Positions 55,114 to 62,426 of a DNA stretch of 64,000 nucleotides are shown in pieces. Numbering within the stretch: the first letter of the stretch is position 1; the number at the start of each line of letters is the position of its first letter. The stretch comes from Asticcacaulis sp. SL142 (lineage in GTDB: Bacteria; Pseudomonadota; Alphaproteobacteria; Caulobacterales; Caulobacteraceae), in NCBI RefSeq assembly GCF_026625745.1, contig NZ_CP113061.1, positions 2,877,501 through 2,941,500 on the forward strand. The letters run 5' to 3'. The notes beneath the pieces were generated by a model. The model worked only from the letters and a program-made list of their open reading frames with translations. It searched no databases and was not told where the DNA came from. Made by a program: the position numbers and the translations under genes.

Positions 55114-55434
55114 TTACGTTTTAGGATCGTCCTTCATTGGGCCGTACATGACCTGTGTGGCGTGTTCTATGTCTTCTTCTGTAGCGACTGTTCTACGTGA
55201 GGGGTTGAAAAAGTTTTTAAAAAACCAAGACAGGGCAAAGAAGTTTATTGCACCTATACCAAGAACGGCAAGGCAGCTAAGGATGCCTAAAAAGTCATCA
55301 GGCTGGAATCCATGCTGAACGTAACGAAGCAAAGCGAAAAGTGTTATAACTCCGCCTATAGAAAGCCATAGGTAGAAAAAAACCTTAAATAAGGATTTTA
55401 CGCCAAATACAATGTACGTATGCAGCGGTTTCAT
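55114..55434 (-). CDS. Small two-span membrane protein of unknown function
   Basis: A 106-residue protein with two hydrophobic helices, about SLFKVFFYLWLSIGGVITLF and LAVLGIGAINFFALSWFF, and a polar tail (RTVATEEDIEHATQVMYGPM). It has no recognised family. The start ATG 55434 lies 8 bp after the ornithine decarboxylase stop, so it may be the second gene of that transcript. Base composition is AT-richer than both neighbours, suggesting separate origin. A modulator or transport-related role is conceivable only from context. Confidence 0.6.
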   Translation of the reverse strand: MKPLHTYIVFGVKSLFKVFFYLWLSIGGVITLFALLRYVQHGFQPDDFLGILSCLAVLGIGAINFFALSWFFKNFFNPSRRTVATEEDIEHATQVMYGPMKDDPKT

Positions 55435-55442
55435 CGCTTAGC

Positions 55443-56711
55443 CTACTTACTCCGCTTCTTGCCGCGTTTGCCGCCCTTGGGGCGGTTCAGGCGCACGACC
55501 TTATTGTCTTCATAGGTGTCATAGGCGCTGCGGGGAGTCGAGATATGGCGCGGGCCAAGGCCAAACAGCGACGCCATCGGCGCATCGTCCATGAACACGG
55601 TATCGGTCTGGCCATAGCCATTAAAGCCGGTCGCCATAGCCACGCCGTAAGCGCCCAGCATACCTATTTCGATATAGTCGCCTTCGCGCACATCGGCCGG
55701 CAGCCAGAACGGCCCCGGCATGTGGTCGATGGAGTCACAGGTCGGGCCATAGAAACGGAACGGGCGCAGTTCACCCTCAGCGTCAGTGCCATCGGCACGC
55801 ACCAGTTTGACCGGGAACGGCCATTTGGCGTGGGTGGCGTCAAACAAGGTGCCGTAGGAACCGTCATTGAGGTACAGGGCATCGCCCTTGCGCAGTTCAA
55901 CGCGGGTCAGCACCGAAGTTGATTCTGCCACCAGCGAACGACCGGGTTCGGCCCACAGCTCAGTAGTTTCGTGCACCTTCATGTCCTCAAAGGCGCGGTC
56001 GATGACATCCATATATTCAGCCAGAGCCGGGGGCACCATGCCGGGGTAAACCGACGGGAAGCCGCCACCGACATCGACGATATCGGCAAACACACCTGCC
56101 CGCACCAGTGAGCGCGAGGCGGCAGACATCGCCGCCGCATAGGCGGTCGGGCGCATACATTGCGAACCGACATGGAACGAAATGCCCATCAGGTCTTGTG
56201 TCGCCTGACGGGTGGCCAGCAGCAGGGCTGGGGCTTCGTGCGCCTGAGCGCCAAACTTATTGGTCAGCGGCAGGTTCGAGCCTTCGCCGGAGGTCGCCAG
56301 ACGCACGATCAGGTTCAGATCCTTGGCATTGCCGGTGGCGTCCAGAATCTTGCGCAGCTCATCATGGGTATCGAGGCTGAAGGTGCGCACGCCATAGTCA
56401 AAATAGGCACGGGTGATGGCTGTTCGGCTCTTGACCGGGTGCATGAAGGCGAGGCGCGCTTCGGGGGCAATGGAGCGCACCAGTTCGACTTCGCCGAGTG
56501 AGGCCACATCGAACGACGAAATCCCCGCATCGTGCAGGGTTTCAATCACCCACGCTGACGGATTTGCCTTAACGGCATAAAAGACATCGCCTTTAAAATT
56601 TGCCTGAAACCATTGGGCCGCGACGGAAACAGCAGCACGTCGCACCATAGCGACGGGACGTTCCGGAGACTGCTTGCGGACCAGGTCCAGGGCCGTAGGG
56701 AAGATTTCCAT
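55443..56711 (-). CDS. Ornithine/lysine decarboxylase (PLP fold III)
   Basis: A 422-residue PLP-dependent decarboxylase of the alanine racemase-fold group that makes putrescine (or cadaverine) from ornithine (or lysine). Visible: PLP lysine in FYAVKANPSAWVIE, FDVASLGEVELV, ISFHVGSQCM, DVGGGFPSVYPG, AEPGRSLVAES, and the C-terminal FYGPTCDSIDHM with the active-site Cys, then GAYGVAMATGFNGYG. A basic tail (KGGKRGKKRSK) is unusual. The start ATG 56711 lies downstream of a strong hairpin (56771-56814). With aguAB it provides two putrescine routes. Confidence 0.92.
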   Translation of the reverse strand: MEIFPTALDLVRKQSPERPVAMVRRAAVSVAAQWFQANFKGDVFYAVKANPSAWVIETLHDAGISSFDVASLGEVELVRSIAPEARLAFMHPVKSRTAITRAYFDYGVRTFSLDTHDELRKILDATGNAKDLNLIVRLATSGEGSNLPLTNKFGAQAHEAPALLLATRQATQDLMGISFHVGSQCMRPTAYAAAMSAASRSLVRAGVFADIVDVGGGFPSVYPGMVPPALAEYMDVIDRAFEDMKVHETTELWAEPGRSLVAESTSVLTRVELRKGDALYLNDGSYGTLFDATHAKWPFPVKLVRADGTDAEGELRPFRFYGPTCDSIDHMPGPFWLPADVREGDYIEIGMLGAYGVAMATGFNGYGQTDTVFMDDAPMASLFGLGPRHISTPRSAYDTYEDNKVVRLNRPKGGKRGKKRSK

Positions 56712-56770
56712 CCACAGACACCCAAGATAAAGTTTAAACCCAGACCGACGTTAGCAGAGTGTTTCTCTAG

Positions 56771-56814
56771 TCTCATGCCAGATACCTTATCAACGTATCT
56801 GGACCCACATGAGA
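56771..56814 (-). promoter_or_regulatory. Hairpin leader of the ornithine decarboxylase (speF-motif candidate)
   Basis: TCTCATG (56771-56777) pairs with CATGAGA (56808-56814), and CCAGATAC (56778-56785) with GTATCTGG (56795-56802), separated by a 5-nt bulge and 9-nt loop. On the minus strand the 3' arm holds an ATG at 56776 that opens an ORF crossing the decarboxylase start out of frame. Alphaproteobacterial decarboxylase genes are known to carry the speF leader motif; identity here is unverified. Confidence 0.5.
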
Positions 56815-56951
56815 CCGCATGTTTCGGGGTCCGCCGGAAGCGCGGAATATATAGATATAGGCCCCGGTGTAAAGGGCTGAAATGTGAAGTTTCATATAAC
56901 GATGTTATTCAATTAACCCTATGATCCGCTTTTGAAAGTTCGCAGGTTTTG

Positions 56952-57032
56952 GCCCAAGTTTTCGATGTAGCGCGGTGACGCTTTTGGCGGGCTGATATAC
57001 CGAAGTGGTTGCCAAAAGTACAAAACTTGGGC
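56952..57032. repeat. Nested long inverted repeat upstream of phnC
   Basis: GCCCAAGTTTT (56952-56962) pairs exactly with AAAACTTGGGC (57022-57032), and CTTTTGGC (56981-56988) with GCCAAAAG (57011-57018). The element is 81 bp and lies about 80 bp before phnC. Function unknown. Confidence 0.6.
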
Positions 57033-57112
57033 AAGGGTAGGGACGTTAATCATTTGGTGACGCTGTACAGTGAACGACAGCGTGGTTTTGCGTGGAATTT
57101 GGGGGTATAAAT

Positions 57113-57934
57113 ATGCCGCAGCCGCTGGTCGAGGTGAGCGCTGTCTCCAAAACCTATACGATCAAGGCCGACGGTGCCAAACCGCGCGGAACGCTTAAGG
57201 CCCTCAACAATGTCTCCTTCACCATGGATAAGCCTGAGCGCATTGCCCTGATCGGGCCGTCGGGCTCAGGCAAATCAACGCTTTTGCGCTCGATCGGTGG
57301 TCTGCTGATTGATGATGCATCCAGCGGTGAGATCAGGGTCATGGGGCAGGCCATTCAGTCAAAAGGCCGTCTGGCTGCGAATGTCCGTCAGGCGCGCATG
57401 AATCTGGGGATGATCGCGCAACAGTTCAATCTGGTCGGGCGGCTGTCGCTATTTACCAATGCTGCCCTCGGCCATCTGGGTAAGATGGGTGGCCTGCGCG
57501 GCTTTTTCGGCCTGTGGTCCAGGGATGAGAAAATGGCGGTAATGCGCGCTCTGGATCATGTCGGGGTGGCCTCAAAAGCCAATCAACGCGCCAATACCTT
57601 ATCCGGCGGTCAGCAGCAGCGCGGCGCTATTGCGCGTGCCATCGTTCAGGACGCCAAGGTCATTCTGGCTGATGAGCCGGTGGCCTCGCTTGATCCCGTG
57701 ACCGCGCGCAAGGTCATGGAACTGCTGGTCAAGGTCAATACTGAGGACAAAGTCGGCGTGATCGTCACCCTGCACCAGGTTGACTATGCCAAACGCTATT
57801 GTGACCGGATACTGGCGCTGAAGGATGGGGTTATCGTCTATGATGGCCCTGCCGGGGGCCTGAGCGGAGATAAACTTAAGGAAATCTACGGCGCCGAGAT
57901 TGAGGACGCCTATTGGGAAGGAACTGTGTCGTGA
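57113..57934 (+). CDS. phnC: Phosphonate ABC transporter ATP-binding protein PhnC
   Basis: A 273-residue ABC ATPase powering uptake of phosphonates or phosphate-like anions. Walker A GPSGSGKSTLLRS near residue 50, the PhnC-type Q loop GMIAQQFNLVGRLS, signature LSGGQQQRGAIARA, Walker B VILADEPVASLD, and the switch VTLHQVD are present. It begins MPQPLVEVSAVSKTY at ATG 57113 with a GGGGG site. It overlaps phnD by 1 bp (TGATG), giving a tight phnCDE operon. No C-P lyase genes follow. Confidence 0.92.
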   Translation: MPQPLVEVSAVSKTYTIKADGAKPRGTLKALNNVSFTMDKPERIALIGPSGSGKSTLLRSIGGLLIDDASSGEIRVMGQAIQSKGRLAANVRQARMNLGMIAQQFNLVGRLSLFTNAALGHLGKMGGLRGFFGLWSRDEKMAVMRALDHVGVASKANQRANTLSGGQQQRGAIARAIVQDAKVILADEPVASLDPVTARKVMELLVKVNTEDKVGVIVTLHQVDYAKRYCDRILALKDGVIVYDGPAGGLSGDKLKEIYGAEIEDAYWEGTVS

Positions 57935-58980
57935 TGATCCGTCGCAAACAGATTGTGGGGGCCCTGATCGCCCTGATGGGGGCGGGTGCTGTGGGGCTGT
58001 CGGCCTGCTCCAAACCCGAGGAGACGACCACTAATCCTGAAATTGCGTTCTCGGTGCTGTCGGTCGAAAAGGCGCAGGACCTTGAGAAGCTGTGGACGCC
58101 GCTGTTTGAGGATATGCGTAAGGAAACCGGCCTGAATATCCGTCCGTTCTATTCGTCGAACTACACCACCCTGATCGAGGGGATGCGCTTTAATCAGGTG
58201 CAGGCGGGCTGGTTCTCCAATGCCGCCGGGCTTGAGGCCATCCGCCGGGCCGAAGGCGAGGTCTTTGCTCACTCGACCTATCCGGACGGGGTCGAAGGCT
58301 ATACTTCGGTTATCATTGTCCCCGCCAAATCGACGCTGACGGCGGATCAGTTGCTGACATGCGATAAGACGCTCGATTTTGGCATGGGCGATGTGAAGTC
58401 AACGTCGGGTACGCTGGCACCGCTGACCTATTTCTTCCTGCCCGCGGGCAAGGAGCCCAATACCTGCTTTAAGAATGTCCGCTCCGCTTCCCACCAGGCC
58501 AATATCGAAGCGGTGGCCGCTGGTGTTATCGATGCGGCGACCAATAATTCGACCGCCTTGTGGGAACTGGAAGAAACCAATCCGGAAAAGTTCAATAAGA
58601 TCAAGGTGATCTGGAATTCGCCGGTTCTGCCCAATGATGTGCTGATCTACCGTAAGGATCTTGATCCCGCCGCCAAGGAAAAGCTGCGCTCGTTTTTCCT
58701 CACCTATGGTACGGGCGAAGGTGCCGAGGCCGATCGTCAACGGGCGGTATTGCGGAAACTGTATTTCGGTAATTTTAAGCCGGACGACAATAACCATTTT
58801 ATTCCGGTACGTTTGATGGAGGCTACCCAGGCCTTGCAGCAGGCCAAAAATGCCGGGGATGCGGCGGCGATAGACAAGGCTCAGGCCGCATACGATGCTA
58901 TCAAGGTCGAAGAGGCTGCCTATATCAAAAAAGCGCCGCCGGTTCAGGCTAAGGCGGATGCGTCCGCGTCGGTTCAATAA
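57934..58980 (+). CDS. phnD: Phosphonate/phosphite ABC transporter substrate-binding protein PhnD
   Basis: A 348-residue binding lipoprotein: the signal peptide ends with a lipobox (GLSAC) at about residue 25, so it would be anchored to the inner membrane. The mature part has the PhnD pattern FSVLSVEKAQDLEKLWTPLFEDM, FYSSNYTTLIEGMRFNQVQAGWFSN, FGMGDVKSTSGTLAPLTYFF, and NSPVLPNDVLIYRKDLDP. The C-terminal 45 residues are Ala/Gln-rich. Start ATG 57934 overlaps the phnC stop by one base, with AAGGA upstream. Ligand unknown: phosphonate, phosphite or phosphate are possible. Confidence 0.92.
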   Translation: MIRRKQIVGALIALMGAGAVGLSACSKPEETTTNPEIAFSVLSVEKAQDLEKLWTPLFEDMRKETGLNIRPFYSSNYTTLIEGMRFNQVQAGWFSNAAGLEAIRRAEGEVFAHSTYPDGVEGYTSVIIVPAKSTLTADQLLTCDKTLDFGMGDVKSTSGTLAPLTYFFLPAGKEPNTCFKNVRSASHQANIEAVAAGVIDAATNNSTALWELEETNPEKFNKIKVIWNSPVLPNDVLIYRKDLDPAAKEKLRSFFLTYGTGEGAEADRQRAVLRKLYFGNFKPDDNNHFIPVRLMEATQALQQAKNAGDAAAIDKAQAAYDAIKVEEAAYIKKAPPVQAKADASASVQ

Positions 58981-58989
58981 GAGAGCCTA

Positions 58990-59817
58990 ATGTCCAAAAC
59001 GCCTGCGTCTGACCAAGCCTCCCTGAATATGGCCACCTTGGCCCCGCCGCAAACCTCGTTTTCGTCGCGCCTGATTACATATGGCGGCTGGGCCGTGCTG
59101 ATATTTGTGCTTGCAATTAGTTTCAAGGCTGTGGAGATGGATAATCTCCCTAAGCTATTTACCAATTCTGCCAACACCCAGACTCTTTTAAAAGAGTACA
59201 TGCATCCCGACTTCTCGGACTGGCGCAACTATGTCGATAAGATGTGGTTGACGATCCAGATTGCCATCTGGGGAACGGTGGCTTCCGTCATTATGGCTGT
59301 ACCGTTTAGTTTGTTATGTGCCTCAAACATAGCCCCGCAGTGGATCGTGCAGATCGCCCGTCGCCTGATGGATATCTTGCGCTCGGTCAATGAACTGGTT
59401 TTGGCTACATTATTTCTCGTAGCAGTTGGGCCTGGCGCTTTGGCGGGTGTTTTGGCGTTATCGTTGCACAATGCCGGGGTTTTGGCCAAGCTGTTTTCCG
59501 AAGCGGTCGAAGCGATTGATAAGGCTCCGGTCGAGGGCGTGCGCGCCACCGGCGGCAATCGCCTGCATGAAATCGTCTGGGGGGTGTTCCCGCAGGTCGC
59601 ACCCCTATGGACCTCGTTTGCGCTGTACCGCTTTGAATCGAGCGCCCGTTCAGCCACGGTGCTCGGCCTGATCGGGGCGGGCGGCATCGGGCAGGTGCTG
59701 TTCGATAATCTGAACAGCTTTGATTATGCGCGCACCTCAGCCATTGCGATTGTGATCGTTGTGGCCGTTACCGCCATCGATTTCCTCTCGCAGGCGATCC
59801 GAAAGCGTCTTTTGTGA
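58990..59817 (+). CDS. phnE: Phosphonate ABC transporter permease PhnE
   Basis: A 275-residue integral membrane subunit with about six helices after a 25-residue polar N-terminus. The ABC-permease EAA-type loop is EAVEAIDKAPVEGVRATGG, preceded by MDILRSVNELVLATLFLVAVGPGALAGVLAL, and followed by GAGGIGQVLFDNL. ATG 58990 lies 9 bp after phnD. It completes phnCDE; a second permease gene as in some species is not present. Confidence 0.93.
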   Translation: MSKTPASDQASLNMATLAPPQTSFSSRLITYGGWAVLIFVLAISFKAVEMDNLPKLFTNSANTQTLLKEYMHPDFSDWRNYVDKMWLTIQIAIWGTVASVIMAVPFSLLCASNIAPQWIVQIARRLMDILRSVNELVLATLFLVAVGPGALAGVLALSLHNAGVLAKLFSEAVEAIDKAPVEGVRATGGNRLHEIVWGVFPQVAPLWTSFALYRFESSARSATVLGLIGAGGIGQVLFDNLNSFDYARTSAIAIVIVVAVTAIDFLSQAIRKRLL

Positions 59818-59846
59818 CTCAATTGTCAGCCAGGGGTACGGTAAGC

Positions 59847-59863
59847 TTTCATTCTAACGTCAT
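59847..59863 (+). promoter_or_regulatory. Pho-box-like direct repeat before first PstS-like gene
   Basis: TTTCAT (59847-59852) and CGTCAT (59858-59863) are spaced 11 bp, an imperfect match to the PhoB-box half-sites. Weaker than the site at 61020. Confidence 0.35.
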
Positions 59864-59900
59864 ATTACAAGGGTAGAACCCGTTTCATCAGGAGACTTCC

Positions 59901-60947
59901 ATGAAAAAGATCATTTTGGCCGCTGCCGCTTTGGCCGCCTTTGCCGTCGCCGGTTCCGCCTCTGCGCAGGCCTCGCGCGATTACGTCTGGGCCGCTGGCT
60001 CATCGACTGTGTTCCCGTTCACCACCCGCGTCGCTGAAAACTATGGCCGCAAGAGCGGCGCCAAGGCCCCGAAGGTTGAATCTTTGGGTACCGGTGGCGG
60101 TTTCAAGGCCTTTTGCGCCGGTATTGGCGCAGGCACGCCGGACATCGCCAACGCCTCACGCCCGATGAAAAAGTCGGAATTCGACGCCTGTAAGGCCAAG
60201 GGCGTCAACGATATTCTGGAAATCAAGATCGGTTACGACGGCATCGTTATCGCCACCGCCAAGACGGGCAAGGACTATGCTTTCCGCGATGTCGATTTCT
60301 ATCTGGCCCTGTCCAAGGATGTGCTGCGCTACGGTCAGTATGTGAAGAACCCTTATAAGGGCTGGCATCAGATCAATCCGAACCTGCCCAAAAGCAAGAT
60401 ACTGATGTACGGGCCGCCCACCACCTCCGGTACGCGCGATTCCTGGAACGAACTGGCGCTCGAAGCCGGTGCCGCCAAGTTCCCGGCGCTGAAGGCGCTC
60501 AAGGCTTCGGACGAGAAGAAGTTCAAGGAAATGGGTTCGGCCATTCGCGAAGATGGCGTGTGGGTCGATTCCGGTGAAAACGATAACGCCATCATTGGCA
60601 CCCTGACCAAGACGCCGGGCGCTCTGGGCGTGTTCGGTTACTCCTTCTACGAAGAAAATATGGATAAGGTGAAGGTGGCCACCATCAACGGTGTGGCCCC
60701 GACCCCGGAAACCATCGCCACCGGCAAATATCCGGTGTCGCGTTCGCTCTATATCTACGTCAAAAAGGCCCATATCGGCGTGACGCCGGGCCTTGATGCC
60801 TTCATCAACGAATATGTTTCGGATGCGGCGACGGGTAAGGGCGGTTACCTGCAACAGCGTGGTCTGATCCCGCTGCCGGCCGCCGAACATGCGGCCATCA
60901 AGGGTGGCATCAAGACTTTGAAGCCAATGGCGCGTCCTAAGTCGTGA
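59901..60947 (+). CDS. pstS: PstS-like phosphate-binding protein (copy 1)
   Basis: A 348-residue periplasmic protein with a signal peptide (ALAAFAVAGSASAQAS). It has phosphate-binding-protein signatures: AAGSSTVFPFTTRVAENYG, ESLGTGGGFKAFCAGIGAGTPDIANASRPM, IKIGYDGIVIA, PTTSGTRDSWNELALE and VFGYSFYEENMDKVKVA. ATG 59901 follows AGGAGA. It is next to phnCDE with no pstCAB; the neighbour copy 2 is closely related. It may act with phnCDE or with a Pst system elsewhere, or function in the periplasm as a phosphate sponge; these are inferences. Confidence 0.9.
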   Translation: MKKIILAAAALAAFAVAGSASAQASRDYVWAAGSSTVFPFTTRVAENYGRKSGAKAPKVESLGTGGGFKAFCAGIGAGTPDIANASRPMKKSEFDACKAKGVNDILEIKIGYDGIVIATAKTGKDYAFRDVDFYLALSKDVLRYGQYVKNPYKGWHQINPNLPKSKILMYGPPTTSGTRDSWNELALEAGAAKFPALKALKASDEKKFKEMGSAIREDGVWVDSGENDNAIIGTLTKTPGALGVFGYSFYEENMDKVKVATINGVAPTPETIATGKYPVSRSLYIYVKKAHIGVTPGLDAFINEYVSDAATGKGGYLQQRGLIPLPAAEHAAIKGGIKTLKPMARPKS

Positions 60948-60969
60948 GCGCGACTTGAGCTTATAATTA

Positions 60970-61012
60970 AAGCCGTCCCTGCCGTGTGGTGGGGGCGGCT
61001 TTTTTCTGTGGC
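60970..61012 (+). terminator. Terminator after first PstS-like gene
   Basis: AAGCCG/CGGCTT with an inner CCC/GGG stem is followed by TTTTTT, 25-60 bp after the stop. Confidence 0.8.
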
Positions 61013-61019
61013 TGGTTTT

Positions 61020-61036
61020 TGTCACGAAACTGTCAT
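61020..61036 (+). promoter_or_regulatory. Pho box upstream of second PstS-like gene
   Basis: TGTCAC (61020-61025) and TGTCAT (61031-61036) are direct repeats with 11-bp period, the defining PhoB-box arrangement. It indicates induction under phosphate limitation. Confidence 0.65.
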
Positions 61037-61069
61037 ATGAAGCGGCCTCACTCACGGAATCGCTGCCCT

Positions 61070-62122
61070 ATGTATAAGCCGCTTTTGTCTCTCTGCGCTG
61101 CCGCTCTGGTCGCTATGTCGCCGGTTTCAGCCTCAGCGCAGATGCAGCGTGACTATGTGTGGGCGGCGGGGTCATCGACCGTGTTTCCGTTCGCCACGCG
61201 CGTGGCTGAATATTACATGCGCAAATACGGCACCAAGGCCCCCAAGATCGAATCGCTCGGCACCGGCGGCGGCATCAAGCTGTTCTGCTCAGGCTTGGGC
61301 GGCCATACCCCGGACGTTGCCAATGCGTCTCGGCCCATGAAGCCGTCCGAGTACGAGATGTGCCAAAAGAACGGCGTGGGGGAAATTATAGAGCTTCAGA
61401 TTGGTTATGACGGCGTGGTCATTGCCATGAATAAGCAAAACCCTGACTACGATTTCCGGCTGGATATGCTTTATCTGGCCCTGTCGAAGGATGTGCTGCG
61501 CTACGGCGCGTTCGATCCCAACCCCTATGTGCGCTGGAGCCAGATTTCGGCGGGTCTGCCGGATCGCAAGATACTGGTGTACGGCCCGCCGTCAACATCG
61601 GGTACGCGCGATGCCTTTGTGGAACTGGGCATGGAAAGCGGCGGGGCAGCCTATCCGCTGCTCAAGGACATTAAGGGCCGCAATGAAAAGCGTTTTAAGC
61701 AACTGACCGGCTCGATCCGCGAAGATGGCCGCTACGTCAATGCCGGTGAAAACGACAATGCGACCTTAAGCGTGCTGACCAAAACGCCGGATTCGCTCGG
61801 TGTATTCGGCTATTCCTTCTATGAGGAAAACAAAGACAAGGTGAAGGTCGCCAAGGTTGACGGTGTGATGCCCACCCCGCAGGACATTGCCTCAGGGCGT
61901 TACCCGCTGGCCAGGTCTTTGTTCATCTACGTCAAGAAGGCGCACTTAAAGTTCGTGCCGGGCCTTGAAGGCTACATGAACGAGTTCGTGTCAGATGCCG
62001 CCGCCAGTAAGGCCGGCTACCTCAAGGGGCGCGGGCTGATCGCGCTCGATGACAGCCTGCATGATAAGGTCAAGCAGGCTGCCCGCATGCAGGTGGTGAT
62101 GAGCGCGCCTGAGAGCCATTAG
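61070..62122 (+). CDS. pstS: PstS-like phosphate-binding protein (copy 2)
   Basis: A 350-residue periplasmic binding protein, paralogous to the preceding gene across its length. It has a signal peptide (CAAALVAMSPVSASAQM) and shares AAGSSTVFPFATRVAEYY, ESLGTGGGIKLFCSGLGGHTPDVANASRPM, IQIGYDGVVIA-like, PSTSGTRDAFVELGM and VFGYSFYEENKDKVKVA. ATG 61070 begins the signal peptide; ATG 61037 abuts the Pho box and is unlikely. A Pho box lies 34-50 bp upstream while copy 1 has a weaker one, so the two may differ in expression level. Confidence 0.9.
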   Translation: MYKPLLSLCAAALVAMSPVSASAQMQRDYVWAAGSSTVFPFATRVAEYYMRKYGTKAPKIESLGTGGGIKLFCSGLGGHTPDVANASRPMKPSEYEMCQKNGVGEIIELQIGYDGVVIAMNKQNPDYDFRLDMLYLALSKDVLRYGAFDPNPYVRWSQISAGLPDRKILVYGPPSTSGTRDAFVELGMESGGAAYPLLKDIKGRNEKRFKQLTGSIREDGRYVNAGENDNATLSVLTKTPDSLGVFGYSFYEENKDKVKVAKVDGVMPTPQDIASGRYPLARSLFIYVKKAHLKFVPGLEGYMNEFVSDAAASKAGYLKGRGLIALDDSLHDKVKQAARMQVVMSAPESH

Positions 62123-62134
62123 CAGGTGTTATTC

Positions 62135-62356
62135 ATGGAAGTAGAATTTACAATAGTAATGACCAAACATGGAGCGGAGCTTTCAGTGAAAAATACTGAA
62201 ACCGCAGACCAATTTGATGACTATCTAACTGAAAAATGCGGCATTACTACATACTTAAAGCCAATTGATGATGGAATGATATTTGGCTTTGGAGAAATGT
62301 ATACAGCTGATCAAATTCAGTCCTTGGTAGAAAAATTTAATCAAACGTCGACGTGA
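62135..62356 (+). CDS. Small AT-rich hypothetical protein
   Basis: A 73-residue acidic protein from ATG 62135 behind AGGTGTT. It has no membrane helix or signal peptide. A beta strand (EFTIVMTKHGAELSV) and helical segments (ETADQFDDYLTEKCG, TADQIQSLVEKF) suggest a compact alpha/beta fold. I do not recognise a family. Codon use is far more AT-rich than flanking genes, a sign of recent transfer. It starts 12 bp after the PstS-like gene. Confidence 0.5.
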   Translation: MEVEFTIVMTKHGAELSVKNTETADQFDDYLTEKCGITTYLKPIDDGMIFGFGEMYTADQIQSLVEKFNQTST

Positions 62357-62426
62357 ATTTTGAAAGGCTCATCGCCTCATCGAAATTCAAGCAAAAAATT
62401 TCATAACGTTGTTAAATCGCACAAAA

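Larger units (their letters stand above)
56712..57112. other. 401-bp divergent region between decarboxylase and phnC
   Basis: No gene seen in this stretch apart from a possible short upstream ORF beginning at 56776 on the minus strand. It holds the decarboxylase leader hairpin (56771-56814), a nested long inverted repeat (56952-57032), and ACGCTGT/ACAGCGT (57060-57083) near the phnC start. Confidence 0.6.

Noticed and set aside
61037-61069. Alternative start ATG 61037 of the second PstS-like gene
   Set aside because: It directly abuts the Pho box, leaving no room for promoter and ribosome site, and precedes the signal peptide by 11 residues.
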